Assembly: GCF_002368295.1 (NCBI RefSeq)
Contig: NZ_AP018248.1
Location: forward strand, 4,030,767-4,094,766
Length of the DNA: 64,000 nucleotides
Direction of reading: 5' to 3'
Origin: Tolypothrix tenuis PCC 7101
GTDB lineage: Bacteria > Cyanobacteriota > Cyanobacteriia > Cyanobacteriales > Nostocaceae
In this document: piece after piece, positions 27,004 to 36,741 of the stretch
Numbering within the stretch: position 1 is the stretch's first letter
Layout: the number at the start of each line of letters is the position of its first letter
The notes under the pieces: model-generated
What the model was told of the DNA's origin: nothing
Seen by the model: only the letters and a program-made list of their open reading frames with translations
Databases searched by the model: none
Translations under genes and position numbers: made by a program

Positions 27004-27723
27004 TTAGTTGTATATGCACAAAAATTGTGCAGTATTAGAAGTATCTTTGTACAGGCATTCAAGGCGGATAAAATTGTGCTTTTGTGCAAGTCGATACAAA
27101 GTAGCTTGAGTTTCGGGGAAATCATATTTATACACATGATTTTCAATTATCGATATATCTTGAGACGACAATTCTGTCCAATTTTGATGCATATTTTCTG
27201 AGTAGCGCTGACAATACTGTTCTTGGGTTTCCTCTTCTTGACGCACTATGTCAATCAAAATAAATATACCTTGATTTTTCAGGAGATGAGATATTTGCTC
27301 TATAAGCCTATCTTTTTGTGCAAGATTGAGGTGATGTACAACAAAAGAACTCATAATTACATCAAAACTTTGCTTTTGACTTGCAGCTAGTTCCTCAAGC
27401 ACTGTAGATATATCGTCTTGAATGAAAGTTTGTCTACACTGAATTTGTGCCATATTGCGTTGGGCAATTGCCAAAGCTGTTGCCGATAAGTCAATTCCCG
27501 TATAGTCGGTAATATTAGTATCTAATAAAGCTTGAACTGTTAAACTAGCATCACCACATCCCAGTTCAAGTAAAGAAAATGGTTTTTGAAAATAATCGGT
27601 TAGTAATTTATGCAAAACACCAGCAATTTCTTGGTGTTCCATATAATTATTAGTTAAAACCTTTTCATAACTTACCCAATTTTTTTTAAAGTAATCATCA
27701 GATTGAGTTGGGAGATTATTCAT
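27004..27723 (-). CDS. class I SAM-dependent methyltransferase
   Basis: A 239-residue protein with motif I LLELGCGDASLTVQ, the acidic TGIDLSATA and IMSSFVVHHLNLAQK, followed by a helix-rich tail. This resembles small-molecule methyltransferases with a tail cap. Substrate unknown. The ATG at 27723 follows AATCTCCCAACT-type sequence without a clear RBS. It stands alone between the EVE gene and a non-coding stretch. Confidence 0.8.
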   Translation of the reverse strand: MNNLPTQSDDYFKKNWVSYEKVLTNNYMEHQEIAGVLHKLLTDYFQKPFSLLELGCGDASLTVQALLDTNITDYTGIDLSATALAIAQRNMAQIQCRQTFIQDDISTVLEELAASQKQSFDVIMSSFVVHHLNLAQKDRLIEQISHLLKNQGIFILIDIVRQEEETQEQYCQRYSENMHQNWTELSSQDISIIENHVYKYDFPETQATLYRLAQKHNFIRLECLYKDTSNTAQFLCIYN

Positions 27724-28341
27724 CAGCCAGCATCCGTATGTTTTAAATATATTGAAAACTCATCCTGATTTTACAGGAATAATGTGTCTAATAACAAAGA
27801 ATTACTTCAATAATTAGAAATGCGATCGCTCCTTCTAAACTCAAACGCTTCTTACGATGCTTGTGGTGTTCTGGAAAAATCACAATCAGCTGACTTTTTA
27901 TCTGTACTGGTAGCGTTTTGGTGAGGAATTTTAAAAGGTGAGACAGAAATTCCTCTAATCAGTTCCACCCTAAGTCTAGGCTGGATTACCATTCTTTAAA
28001 CTTTTTTAACATTTTGGGCTTTACGCACTGCTTTTTTAAGTGGTATATCTGCCGGAATTTTGACTCGCAACTCAGCACTTTCCAGTCAGCAAGCTACCCA
28101 AGCAGATTCAACTATCAATTCCTGTTGATAGCGTTATTCAACATCAGGTTGATGGGAATACTAATAAAAAACTCCACCAACAAGGAGATGGAGTTTTTGG
28201 GCATGGGGAATCGGTAGTTTCTTCCCCATGCCCCATGCCGCCCCAAGCGGCGGGACGGCTGTCCCTCTTAACCAACAAGGGGATGGAGTTTCCCGCCGCT
28301 TTCAATGAAACTAAGGAAAAGCCAAATTAGGTTATGTATAG
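27724..28341. other. non-coding stretch with possible gene remnant and hairpin
   Basis: No intact gene is seen. A short plus-strand frame near 28010-28128 reads like the start of a secreted protein (FWALRTAFLSGISAGILTRN) and then stops, so it may be a decayed gene. A hairpin with AACTCCAC..TGGAGTTTTTGG lies at about 28167-28200 and is partly repeated before the kinase start. Confidence 0.35.
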
Positions 28342-31300
28342 ATGGAAACCGTGAACTCTACTCCCATCATTGCAGGATATGAAATTAGCTCTCAACTGTA
28401 TGCTGGCGCTAGAACCAATGTATATCGAGCTATCCGCCAATTAGACCAACTTGCAGTCGTGATTAAACTGCTGAACTCAGAGTATCCTAGTTTTAACGAA
28501 TTACTACAATTTCGCCATCAATATACAATCAGTAAAAATCTCAACATTGCTGGAATTATTCATCCCTTATCCTTAGAAACCTATGGCAATGGTTATATTT
28601 TGGTGATGGCAGATACCGGAGAAATTTCTTTAAGAGAATACATTAAAACATCAAATATCTCTTTAGCAGAAGTTTTAAATATTGCTATTCAATTATCACA
28701 GATTCTTCACGATTTACACGAACATCGCATTATTCATAAAGATATTAAACCAGCAAATATTTTAATTAATCCTGAGTATCAGCAAATTCTAGTTATTGAC
28801 TTTAGTATTGCTTCATTACTACCCAAAGAAACCCAAGAAATTAAAAGTTTAAATGTTTTAGAAGGAACTCTTGCTTATATTTCTCCAGAACAAACAGGCA
28901 GAATGAATCGAGGTATTGACTACCGCAGCGATTATTATTCTCTGGGTGTAACATTGTATGAAATGTTAACCGGAGAGTTACCATTTAATTGTGATGATCC
29001 AATGGAGTTGGTGCATTGTCATCTGGCGAAAATACCTGCAGCATTAGGGAACAGGGAGGAAATTCCGCAAGTAGTTGCAGATATGGTGATGAAACTGCTG
29101 GCAAAAAATGCCGAAGATAGATATCAAAGTGCCTTGGGATTAAAGCATGATTTAGAACTTTGTTTAGCTCAACTCCAAGATACAGGAAGAATTAAAGATT
29201 TTGAAATCGCTCAGTGGGATGTGTGCGATCGCTTCCTGATTCCAGAAAAATTATATGGTAGAGCAGGAGAAGTTAGCACTTTGCTGCAAGCATTTGAGCG
29301 GGTGGCTCAAGGCACATCAGAAATCATGCTAGTTGCTGGATTTTCCGGGATTGGGAAAACTGCTGTGGTGAATGAAGTCCACAAACCAATTACCCGTCAA
29401 CAGGGTTATTTTATCAAAGGTAAGTTTGACCAATTCAATCGGAATATTCCTTTATCGGCTTTTGTGCAAGCTTTACGTGACTTAATCGCACAACTGTTGT
29501 CAGAATCAGACGCAAAATTAGTAGAATGGCGCAATAAAATTTTGCAAGTTGTCGGAGACAACGGACAAGTTTTGATTGAGGTAATTCCCGAATTAGAACA
29601 GGTAATTGGTAAACAACCGCCTGTACCAGAACTATCAGGAACTGCGGTGCAAAATCGGTTTAATTTACTGTTTCAAAACTTTATTGCAGTGTTCACCACA
29701 AAGGAACATCCTTTGGTGATGTTTTTGGATGATTTACAGTGGGCAGATTTGGCTTCGCTACAGTTAATTAAACTGCTAATGGAAGACCAAAACTATCTGC
29801 TGTTGTTGGGTGCTTATCGAGATAATGAAGTGTCAGCCGCACATCCATTTATATTGACAGTAGAGGAACTCAAGAAAGCAGGTAAGGCTGTTAATACTAT
29901 TACTCTTGCACCCCTTTCCTTAAGTGATACCAATCAGTTAGTTGCTGATACTTTGCATTGTCCCACTGAGCGATCACTTCCTTTAACAGAATTAATCAAT
30001 CGCAAAACTAAAGGTAATCCCTTTTTTATTACCCAGTTTCTCAAGGCTTTATACGAAGATAAACAAATCACATTTGATCGCCAGCAAGGTTACTGGGAAT
30101 GTGATTTTGCTCAAGTTAATGCGCTATCTGTGACTGATGATGTAGTGGAATTTATGGCTACTCAGTTACAAAAATTGCCTCTTGATTCGCAAAATATTCT
30201 GAAGTTAGCTGCTTGTATTGGTAACTCTTTTGATTTAACTACTTTAGCAGTTGTTTCCCAACAGCCACCCCAGACAGTAGCAGATGCTTTGTGGCAGGTT
30301 TTGCAGGAAGGATTGATTTTACCGCAAAGTCAAGTTTATAAGTTTTATCTCAGTGATGAGCAAGAAGTTCAAACTAACAATATCGAAAATGTTGCTTATC
30401 GCTTTCTGCACGATCGCGTCCAACAAGCTGCTTATTGTTTAATTCCCCAAGACCAAAAACAAGCGACTCATTTGGCGATTGGTCAATTATTGCACACGAA
30501 CACACCTACAACTCAACTAGATACATATATCTTTGAAATTGTCAATCACCTGAATATTGGCATTGATTTAATCACTCAGCCTGAGAAACAACTGGAATTA
30601 GCTCAACTGAATTTGCTGGCGGGGCGCAAAGCCAAAAGTGCGATCGCCTATAATGCTGCTGTGAAATATTGCACCCAAGGTATTGATTTACTATCCGCCG
30701 ATGCTTGGAGGGAACATTACCAATTAACCTTAAATCTGCATAATGAGCGTTTAGAAGCTGCTTGCTTGAATACAGACTTTGACAAGCTAGCTACATGGGG
30801 TGAGGTGGTGTTGCAATCTGCTACTTCTTTGCTAGATAGCATCAAAGTCTATGAAGTCCGAATGATGGCATTCCGGTCGCAAGGTCAATTTGCCAAAGCC
30901 GTTGAAACTGGGTTACAAGGATTGAAATTACTCGGTGTGGAATTTCCCGATCAGCCAACTACGGCAGATATTGGCACAGCAGCCCAACAGACAAAACAAT
31001 TATGGATGGGGCGCACACCCATTAGCTTGCTGGATTTACCTGTAATGAGCGATCCGCATCAGCTAGCAGCTATGCAAATTATGACTACATTGGTGTCCCC
31101 TGCGTACATTGCTAAACCGACACTGTTACCACTACTTACATCCAAGCAAGTGGAGATGGCTATCCAATTTGGCAATTCATCTATTGCTATTTTTTCCTAT
31201 GCAGACTACGCAGTGATTCTTTGTGGTTTGATGGGAGATATTGATGCTGGGTATGAGTTTGGACAACTGGCATTAAAGTTACTAGAACAATACCAAACTA

Positions 31301-33762
31301 ACGCCTTGAAAAGTAGGGCTTACTTTATTGTCAACAGCTTTATTCGACATTGGAAAGAACCATTAAATCACAGTATTCCCTGGTTGCTAGAAGGTTATCA
31401 AAGTGGTTTAGAAACCGGAGATTGGGAATGCGTGGCGTTGAACTTAGACGCATACAGTCAGTATAGCTATTGGAGTGGTCGAGAATTAATTGGTTTGGCT
31501 GAGGAAATGGAGAATTATCGGCAAGTCATCAGCCAAGTAAAACAAGAAGCAACGTTAAAATATCTAGAGTGTTACCAACAAGCGATTCTCAATTTATTAG
31601 CAGAAGCGGAAGTTCCCTATTATTTACAGGGCAAAGTCTTTAATGCTGCCCAAATTTTACCCAGCTTGCAAGCTACCAGCAATCGCACAGGGTTATTCTA
31701 TCTTCATCTCAACCAAGCTGTTCTGTGTTATTTGTTTGGAGAATATGCAACGGCCTCACAACAAGCAGCCTTAGCCGAACAGTATAGCAATGCGGTAATT
31801 GGCTATTTTGTCGTAGTTGTGCAAGTTTTTTATGATGCTTTAATTCATCTAGCAAACTACACTGATGCTAACCCGGAAGAACAATCGGCTATTTTAGAGC
31901 GAATTAATGCCCATCAAGAAAAACTCCAAACTTGGGCTAATCATGCACCCTTCAATCATCAACATCGCTCTTCACTTGTAGCCGCAGAACACTATCGAGT
32001 GCTTGGTAAATTTGCGGAAGCGATGGAATATTATGATTTAGCTATTGCCCAAGCCAAAACCCATGGTTATCTGCAAGATGAAGCACTCAGCAATGAACTA
32101 GCAGCTAAATTTTACCTCAGTTGGGGTAGACAGAAAGTTGCAGCCAGTTATATGCAGGAGGCATACTACTGTTATGCTCGTTGGGGCGCAAAAGCCAAAA
32201 CTGAGGATCTGGAAAATCGCTATCCCGATTTACTGCGGATTATTCTCCAGCAGAGAATACAACCATTACAAATGCTGGAAACATTATCGAGCGGCTTTAG
32301 CCCTACAATCTCAGTGCATAATTCTACTGATTTGAGTCGTTCTTCTAGCAGTGAAATCAGTAGCTTTGATTTTGCAGCTATCCTCAAAGCCTCTCAAGCC
32401 ATTTCTGGCACGATTCAACTAGATAAACTGCTGCACCAATTAACACAGATTATTCTGCAACATTCTGGGGGCGATCGCTGTGCCTTAATTCTACCTAATA
32501 CTCAAGGAGAATGGTTAGTCAGGGCTATTGCTACACCCGAAACCACAGAAATTTGTGCCGAACCTTTAGAGGGTAACCCCAACTTACCACTCAAGTTGAT
32601 CCAGTACGTCAAAAATACTCAAGAAATGGTGATGATTGAAGAACTCAAAACCAATTTACCTGTAATTGATGAGTATTTAATTCAAAGACAGCCAAAAAGT
32701 TTGTTGTGCTTACCAATTCTCAATCAAGGACATGTAATTGGGATTTTGTATTTAAAGAATCGCTCAACTAGTAATGTATTTACTAGCGATCGCATCCTCA
32801 TTCTCAATTTTCTTTGTACTCAGGCAGCTATTTCTCTGGAAAATGCCCGTCTTTATCAAGATTCTCAGATTTATGCTCAACAGTTAGAGCAAAAATCTCA
32901 AGCACTAGAAAATGCACTGCAAGAACTGCAACAAACCCAACTGCAAATGATCCAACAGGAAAAAATGTCTGCACTTGGTAATTTAGTTGCTGGGGTAGCT
33001 CATGAAATGAACAATCCCCTCGGCTTTATTGCGGCTAGCCTCAAACAAGCTAAACCTACTTTGGCTGATATCACCGAACACCTAAAACTATATCAACAAG
33101 CACTACCAAATCCGGAAGTAGAAATTCTCGATCATGCAGAAGAAATCGACTTAGACTATAGCCTAGAAGACCTACCAAAAATGCTCAATGCAATGGTCAT
33201 GGCTTCTGACAGATTGAAAAATATTAGCACCAGTTTAAGAACTTTCTCCCGTGCTGATAAAGATTATAAAGTGCCATTTAATATCAATGAAGGTATTGAT
33301 AGTACAATCTTAATTCTTAAACATCGCTTGAAAGCAAATGAGCAACGTCCAGAAATTGTAGTTGTCACTAATTACGATAATTTACAACCAATCTTGTGCT
33401 TTCCTGGACAATTAAATCAGGTATTTATGAATATTCTCGCTAATGCCATTGATGCTGTAGATGAGTCAAGTATTGGCAAAAGCTTTGAGGAACTCAAGCT
33501 CAATCCTCACAAAATTCTCGTGAGAACTGCCATTGAAAATCATACCTTAAAAATTTCAATTGCTGATAATGGCCCGGGCATCAGCGAAGATGTCAAAGAA
33601 AAGATATTTGACCATTTATTTACGACCAAAGCAGTAGGGAAAGGCACAGGATTAGGACTTGCGATCGCACGTCAAATTGTAGAAGAAACACATGGGGGAA
33701 AAATTGCAGTTAATTCTGTTTTAGGGCAAGGAACAGAATTTATAATTTCTCTGCCTCATTAA
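28342..33762 (+). CDS. giant Ser/Thr kinase - AAA ATPase - GAF - histidine kinase
   Basis: An 1806-residue signalling protein. Residues about 10-275 form a Ser/Thr kinase (HKDIKPANIL, DFSIAS, APE-like SPEQTGR). A STAND-type ATPase follows with Walker A GFSGIGKTAVV at about 333 and FLDDLQWAD. A long helical TPR-like region spans about 700-1330, then a GAF domain (about 1365-1515), a coiled coil, and a histidine kinase with H-box VAHEMNNP (about 1553), N-box NAIDAV and DNGPGIS. Such hybrids are common in heterocystous cyanobacteria. The signal is unknown and no response regulator is adjacent. Confidence 0.92.
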   Translation: METVNSTPIIAGYEISSQLYAGARTNVYRAIRQLDQLAVVIKLLNSEYPSFNELLQFRHQYTISKNLNIAGIIHPLSLETYGNGYILVMADTGEISLREYIKTSNISLAEVLNIAIQLSQILHDLHEHRIIHKDIKPANILINPEYQQILVIDFSIASLLPKETQEIKSLNVLEGTLAYISPEQTGRMNRGIDYRSDYYSLGVTLYEMLTGELPFNCDDPMELVHCHLAKIPAALGNREEIPQVVADMVMKLLAKNAEDRYQSALGLKHDLELCLAQLQDTGRIKDFEIAQWDVCDRFLIPEKLYGRAGEVSTLLQAFERVAQGTSEIMLVAGFSGIGKTAVVNEVHKPITRQQGYFIKGKFDQFNRNIPLSAFVQALRDLIAQLLSESDAKLVEWRNKILQVVGDNGQVLIEVIPELEQVIGKQPPVPELSGTAVQNRFNLLFQNFIAVFTTKEHPLVMFLDDLQWADLASLQLIKLLMEDQNYLLLLGAYRDNEVSAAHPFILTVEELKKAGKAVNTITLAPLSLSDTNQLVADTLHCPTERSLPLTELINRKTKGNPFFITQFLKALYEDKQITFDRQQGYWECDFAQVNALSVTDDVVEFMATQLQKLPLDSQNILKLAACIGNSFDLTTLAVVSQQPPQTVADALWQVLQEGLILPQSQVYKFYLSDEQEVQTNNIENVAYRFLHDRVQQAAYCLIPQDQKQATHLAIGQLLHTNTPTTQLDTYIFEIVNHLNIGIDLITQPEKQLELAQLNLLAGRKAKSAIAYNAAVKYCTQGIDLLSADAWREHYQLTLNLHNERLEAACLNTDFDKLATWGEVVLQSATSLLDSIKVYEVRMMAFRSQGQFAKAVETGLQGLKLLGVEFPDQPTTADIGTAAQQTKQLWMGRTPISLLDLPVMSDPHQLAAMQIMTTLVSPAYIAKPTLLPLLTSKQVEMAIQFGNSSIAIFSYADYAVILCGLMGDIDAGYEFGQLALKLLEQYQTNALKSRAYFIVNSFIRHWKEPLNHSIPWLLEGYQSGLETGDWECVALNLDAYSQYSYWSGRELIGLAEEMENYRQVISQVKQEATLKYLECYQQAILNLLAEAEVPYYLQGKVFNAAQILPSLQATSNRTGLFYLHLNQAVLCYLFGEYATASQQAALAEQYSNAVIGYFVVVVQVFYDALIHLANYTDANPEEQSAILERINAHQEKLQTWANHAPFNHQHRSSLVAAEHYRVLGKFAEAMEYYDLAIAQAKTHGYLQDEALSNELAAKFYLSWGRQKVAASYMQEAYYCYARWGAKAKTEDLENRYPDLLRIILQQRIQPLQMLETLSSGFSPTISVHNSTDLSRSSSSEISSFDFAAILKASQAISGTIQLDKLLHQLTQIILQHSGGDRCALILPNTQGEWLVRAIATPETTEICAEPLEGNPNLPLKLIQYVKNTQEMVMIEELKTNLPVIDEYLIQRQPKSLLCLPILNQGHVIGILYLKNRSTSNVFTSDRILILNFLCTQAAISLENARLYQDSQIYAQQLEQKSQALENALQELQQTQLQMIQQEKMSALGNLVAGVAHEMNNPLGFIAASLKQAKPTLADITEHLKLYQQALPNPEVEILDHAEEIDLDYSLEDLPKMLNAMVMASDRLKNISTSLRTFSRADKDYKVPFNINEGIDSTILILKHRLKANEQRPEIVVVTNYDNLQPILCFPGQLNQVFMNILANAIDAVDESSIGKSFEELKLNPHKILVRTAIENHTLKISIADNGPGISEDVKEKIFDHLFTTKAVGKGTGLGLAIARQIVEETHGGKIAVNSVLGQGTEFIISLPH

Positions 33763-33912
33763 GGTACTTGCAACTAAATCAATATCCTATTGCTAGGGGT
33801 GGCAGAGGGAGCAGAGGAAGCAGGGGAGCAGAGGAGGACATTCCTTCTGCCTCCTGCCCTCTGCCTTTTCTAGTAAATGTGAAATGTCGTCTGCTCTAGA
33901 CTTTTGTAAGCA

Positions 33913-35553
33913 TCAGGTGATCACAGTTGGCTGTTCTCTACCTGTGAAGGTGCGAATCTGAGCAATTTCATCAGCGATCGCAATTAAATTTCCTAGTGCT
34001 TCCTGGGGATCGAGGTTTTGTTTAGCAGTATCTGGTTCGTAAGATTCCAGATAAATTCGCAAAGTTGCGCCTTGGGTACCAGTACCAGAGAGACGGAAGA
34101 CAATGCGGGAACCATCAGTAAATCCAATTCTGATGCCTTGATTTTCACTAATGCTGCCATCAACTGGGTCGGTGTAGCTAAAGTCATCGCTATACTCAAC
34201 CTCATATTTACCAAATTGTTTGCCTGGAAGGTTTGGCATTTGCGATCGCACATTGTCAATCAAGGCTTTGGCTTTCCCCGCATCAACTTCTTCGTAATCG
34301 TGGCGAGAATAGTAGTTGCGTCCGTAAGCTTGCCAGTGTTCGCGGACAATCTCTTCTACAGATTGTTGCTTTACTGCGAGAATATTTAGCCAAAACAGCA
34401 CTGCCCACAGTCCATCTTTTTCTCGAATATGGTTGGAACCAGTGCCAAAGCTTTCTTCTCCACAAAGAGTAGCTTTACCTGCATCTAATAAATTACCAAA
34501 GAACTTCCAACCAGTAGGTGTTTCGTAGCAGTCAATCCCCAGCCGTTTTGCTACTAGATCTACTGCTTGACTAGTAGGCATAGAACGTGCGACTCCTGCC
34601 AAACCATCCTGATATCCTGGCACTAGCTTGGCATTGGCAGCTAAAATTGCCAAGCTATCGCTGGGGGTAACAAAAAACTTGCGTCCCAAAATCATGTTGC
34701 GATCGCCATCGCCATCGGAAGCTGCACCAAAGTCTGGCGCATTTTCTCCATAAAGGACTTCTACTAAGTCATGGGCATACACTAAATTCGGGTCAGGATG
34801 TCCGCCACCAAAGTCTTCCAGAGGTATACTGTTTTGCACGCTACCTGCAGGTGCGCCCAAGCGCTGCTCAAATAGGGCATGGGCATAGGGGCCAGTCACG
34901 GCATGAAGTGAATCTATGCACAGCCGGAAGTTCCCAGAAGTTAAGAATTGGTGAATGCGATCGAAATCAAACAGGGACTCCATTAACTCTTGATAATCTT
35001 GCACGGAGTCAATGACTTCTACAACCATTTCACCCAGTTTAGATTCACCCAAGGTTCCTAAATCCACATCTGGGGCATTTAAGATGTAATATTTGTCAAT
35101 AACTTTGCTGCGGGCATAGATAGCCTCTGTCACTTTTTCCGGTGCTGGCCCACCGTTACTAATGTTGTATTTTACACCAAAATCACCCTTTGGCCCGCCA
35201 GGATTATGGCTGGCAGACAGGACAATACCACCTAGCGCCTGGTATTTGCGAATTATGGCAGATACTGCCGGGGTAGACAAAATTCCATCCTGACCAACTT
35301 TAATTCTAGCCACACCGTTAGCTGCGGCCATTTTCAAGATAATTTGAATAGCTTGGCGATTGTAGTAACGTCCATCACCACCTACAACTAAGGTCTGTCC
35401 CTGTAAGCCTTCGAGAATATCAAAGATGGATTGAATGAAGTTTTCTAAATAATGGGGTTTTTGAAAAACACTCACTGCTTTCCGTAGTCCAGAAGTGCCG
35501 GGCTTCTGATCAGGAAAGGGGGTGGTATCAAATGTCTGGATATCCATTGTCAT
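33913..35553 (-). CDS. pgm: phosphoglucomutase
   Basis: A 546-residue alpha-D-phosphohexomutase. The active serine lies in LSASHNPGGPKGDFG, the metal loop is DGDGDRNM and the sugar loop is CGEESFGTGSNH. It converts glucose 1-phosphate and glucose 6-phosphate in glycogen metabolism. The N-terminus PFPDQKPGTSGLR is that of the long PGM family. Two adjacent Met codons make the exact start uncertain by two residues. It stands alone on the minus strand. Confidence 0.95.
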   Translation of the reverse strand: MTMDIQTFDTTPFPDQKPGTSGLRKAVSVFQKPHYLENFIQSIFDILEGLQGQTLVVGGDGRYYNRQAIQIILKMAAANGVARIKVGQDGILSTPAVSAIIRKYQALGGIVLSASHNPGGPKGDFGVKYNISNGGPAPEKVTEAIYARSKVIDKYYILNAPDVDLGTLGESKLGEMVVEVIDSVQDYQELMESLFDFDRIHQFLTSGNFRLCIDSLHAVTGPYAHALFEQRLGAPAGSVQNSIPLEDFGGGHPDPNLVYAHDLVEVLYGENAPDFGAASDGDGDRNMILGRKFFVTPSDSLAILAANAKLVPGYQDGLAGVARSMPTSQAVDLVAKRLGIDCYETPTGWKFFGNLLDAGKATLCGEESFGTGSNHIREKDGLWAVLFWLNILAVKQQSVEEIVREHWQAYGRNYYSRHDYEEVDAGKAKALIDNVRSQMPNLPGKQFGKYEVEYSDDFSYTDPVDGSISENQGIRIGFTDGSRIVFRLSGTGTQGATLRIYLESYEPDTAKQNLDPQEALGNLIAIADEIAQIRTFTGREQPTVIT

Positions 35554-36288
35554 GTTTTCAGAACTGATTTTTTGCTATTTGAGGAAGCCACACAAAGGTA
35601 TGATACGGCGATTGCTCTCCAGAAAACTGATTATTCTCGGTGCTTAACCTGTTGAGATTTGATAAATTCTTTCAATAGTGAGTTGTCCCGCACCCTAATC
35701 ATACCTAGTGCTAAGTAGTTACAGCTTCGCCCGTAGGCATTAATTCTTACTCAGTTTCGCTAAAGCGTACTTTAGCGAATGATCAGGAAATAGGCCAATA
35801 CGCTTGGATTAAGCTCATTAGCGATTGATTTGTCACTTATTAACAAAGCCTGCAGAATTGGGGGATTCTCCCCCAAACCCCCGATTGGGTGACGGTTGCG
35901 TCCCCCAAACCCCCTCCAAAATTATTGTTCGGTTTTTTTAACTAGTTTTTTGGTTTTGTTAAGCTGTTACGCATTTAAATTGTATATTTCGCGCTCAGGT
36001 GGTCAAGAGTCAAGAGTCCAGGGTCAAAGGCTAGCTTGGACTTTTGACTTTTGACCCTTGACAGCCCTAACGACAGAATATTTGATCTAGGCGCGTATCA
36101 GCTTATCAATTAATTTTCTTAACTGTAACTGTATTTGGATATAGGCGATCGCCCCAGAGAAATAGGTTTCAATCCCCTTTAGAGGAAGATACCTTTTCGC
36201 TTTACTTAAGAGCATTGCTAACTAAATTTACTCTTTGCTATCGTTACTCTGCCTGTATGCAAAGGATGGAAATTAATCAAAACACCGT
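35554..36288. other. repeat-rich intergenic region
   Basis: No gene is seen. It holds one copy of a dispersed repeat (35811-35946), a TCAAGAGTCAAGAGTCCA/TTTTGACCCTTGACA palindrome at about 36001-36063 (a similar one is at 40677-40745), and GTTTCAATCCCCTTTAGAGG at 36167, which resembles the half of a CRISPR repeat but is solitary. Confidence 0.6.
35811..35946 (+). repeat. dispersed repeat (GGGGGATTCTCCCCCAAACCCCC type), copy 1
   Basis: A 135-bp sequence beginning AAGCTCATTAGCGATTGATT and ending in a T tract, with palindromic GGGGGATTCTCCCCC and CCCGATTGGGTGACGG blocks. Copy 2 at 54960-55095 is nearly identical in the same orientation. It is non-coding and probably a MITE-like element. Confidence 0.75.
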
Positions 36289-36609
36289 ATGGAACCTATT
36301 TTTGTTTATATTACCTGTAAAGACCGTGCCGAGGCTTTACAGGTGGGCAAAGCCCTAGTTGAAGAACGCCTCGCCGCCTGTGCCAACGTGATTGATGGGA
36401 TGGAAAGCATTTATTGGTGGAAAGGTCAATTGGAAGTGGGTAAGGAAGCGGTTTTAATTCTCAAATCCCGCAATGATTTGCTGGAGGAGCTAACAAAAAA
36501 AGTTAAATTAGAGCATAGCTACGAAGTGCCTTGTGTGGTAGCTTTGCCCATCAAAGGTGGGAATCAGGACTATCTGAATTGGCTGCTAGGGGAAACAAAG
36601 AAAGAATAG
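36289..36609 (+). CDS. cutA: CutA1 divalent-cation tolerance protein
   Basis: A 106-residue protein of the trimeric CutA1 family, with EPIFVYITCKDRAEAL, ERLAACANVIDGMESIYWWKG and HSYEVPCVVALPI. It is full length. CutA1 was first linked to copper tolerance, and its true role is still unsettled. No metal-related gene is adjacent. Confidence 0.95.
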   Translation: MEPIFVYITCKDRAEALQVGKALVEERLAACANVIDGMESIYWWKGQLEVGKEAVLILKSRNDLLEELTKKVKLEHSYEVPCVVALPIKGGNQDYLNWLLGETKKE

Positions 36610-36741
36610 GCTTTAAACCCCAATAAAGTTTAGATAAGCCTTTTTCTCTCCCTCTGCTGGCATAGCGTAAAGCCTACGGCATAGCTACGCTGAACGCGTA
36701 GCGTCCCGCAGGGATGGAATATTTTTTTAGTTGGAAGTTCC

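Noticed and set aside
36167..36190. CRISPR-like repeat GTTTCAATCCCCTTTAGAGG
   Set aside because: Single, diverged from the array repeat after 14 bases, and no spacer structure.
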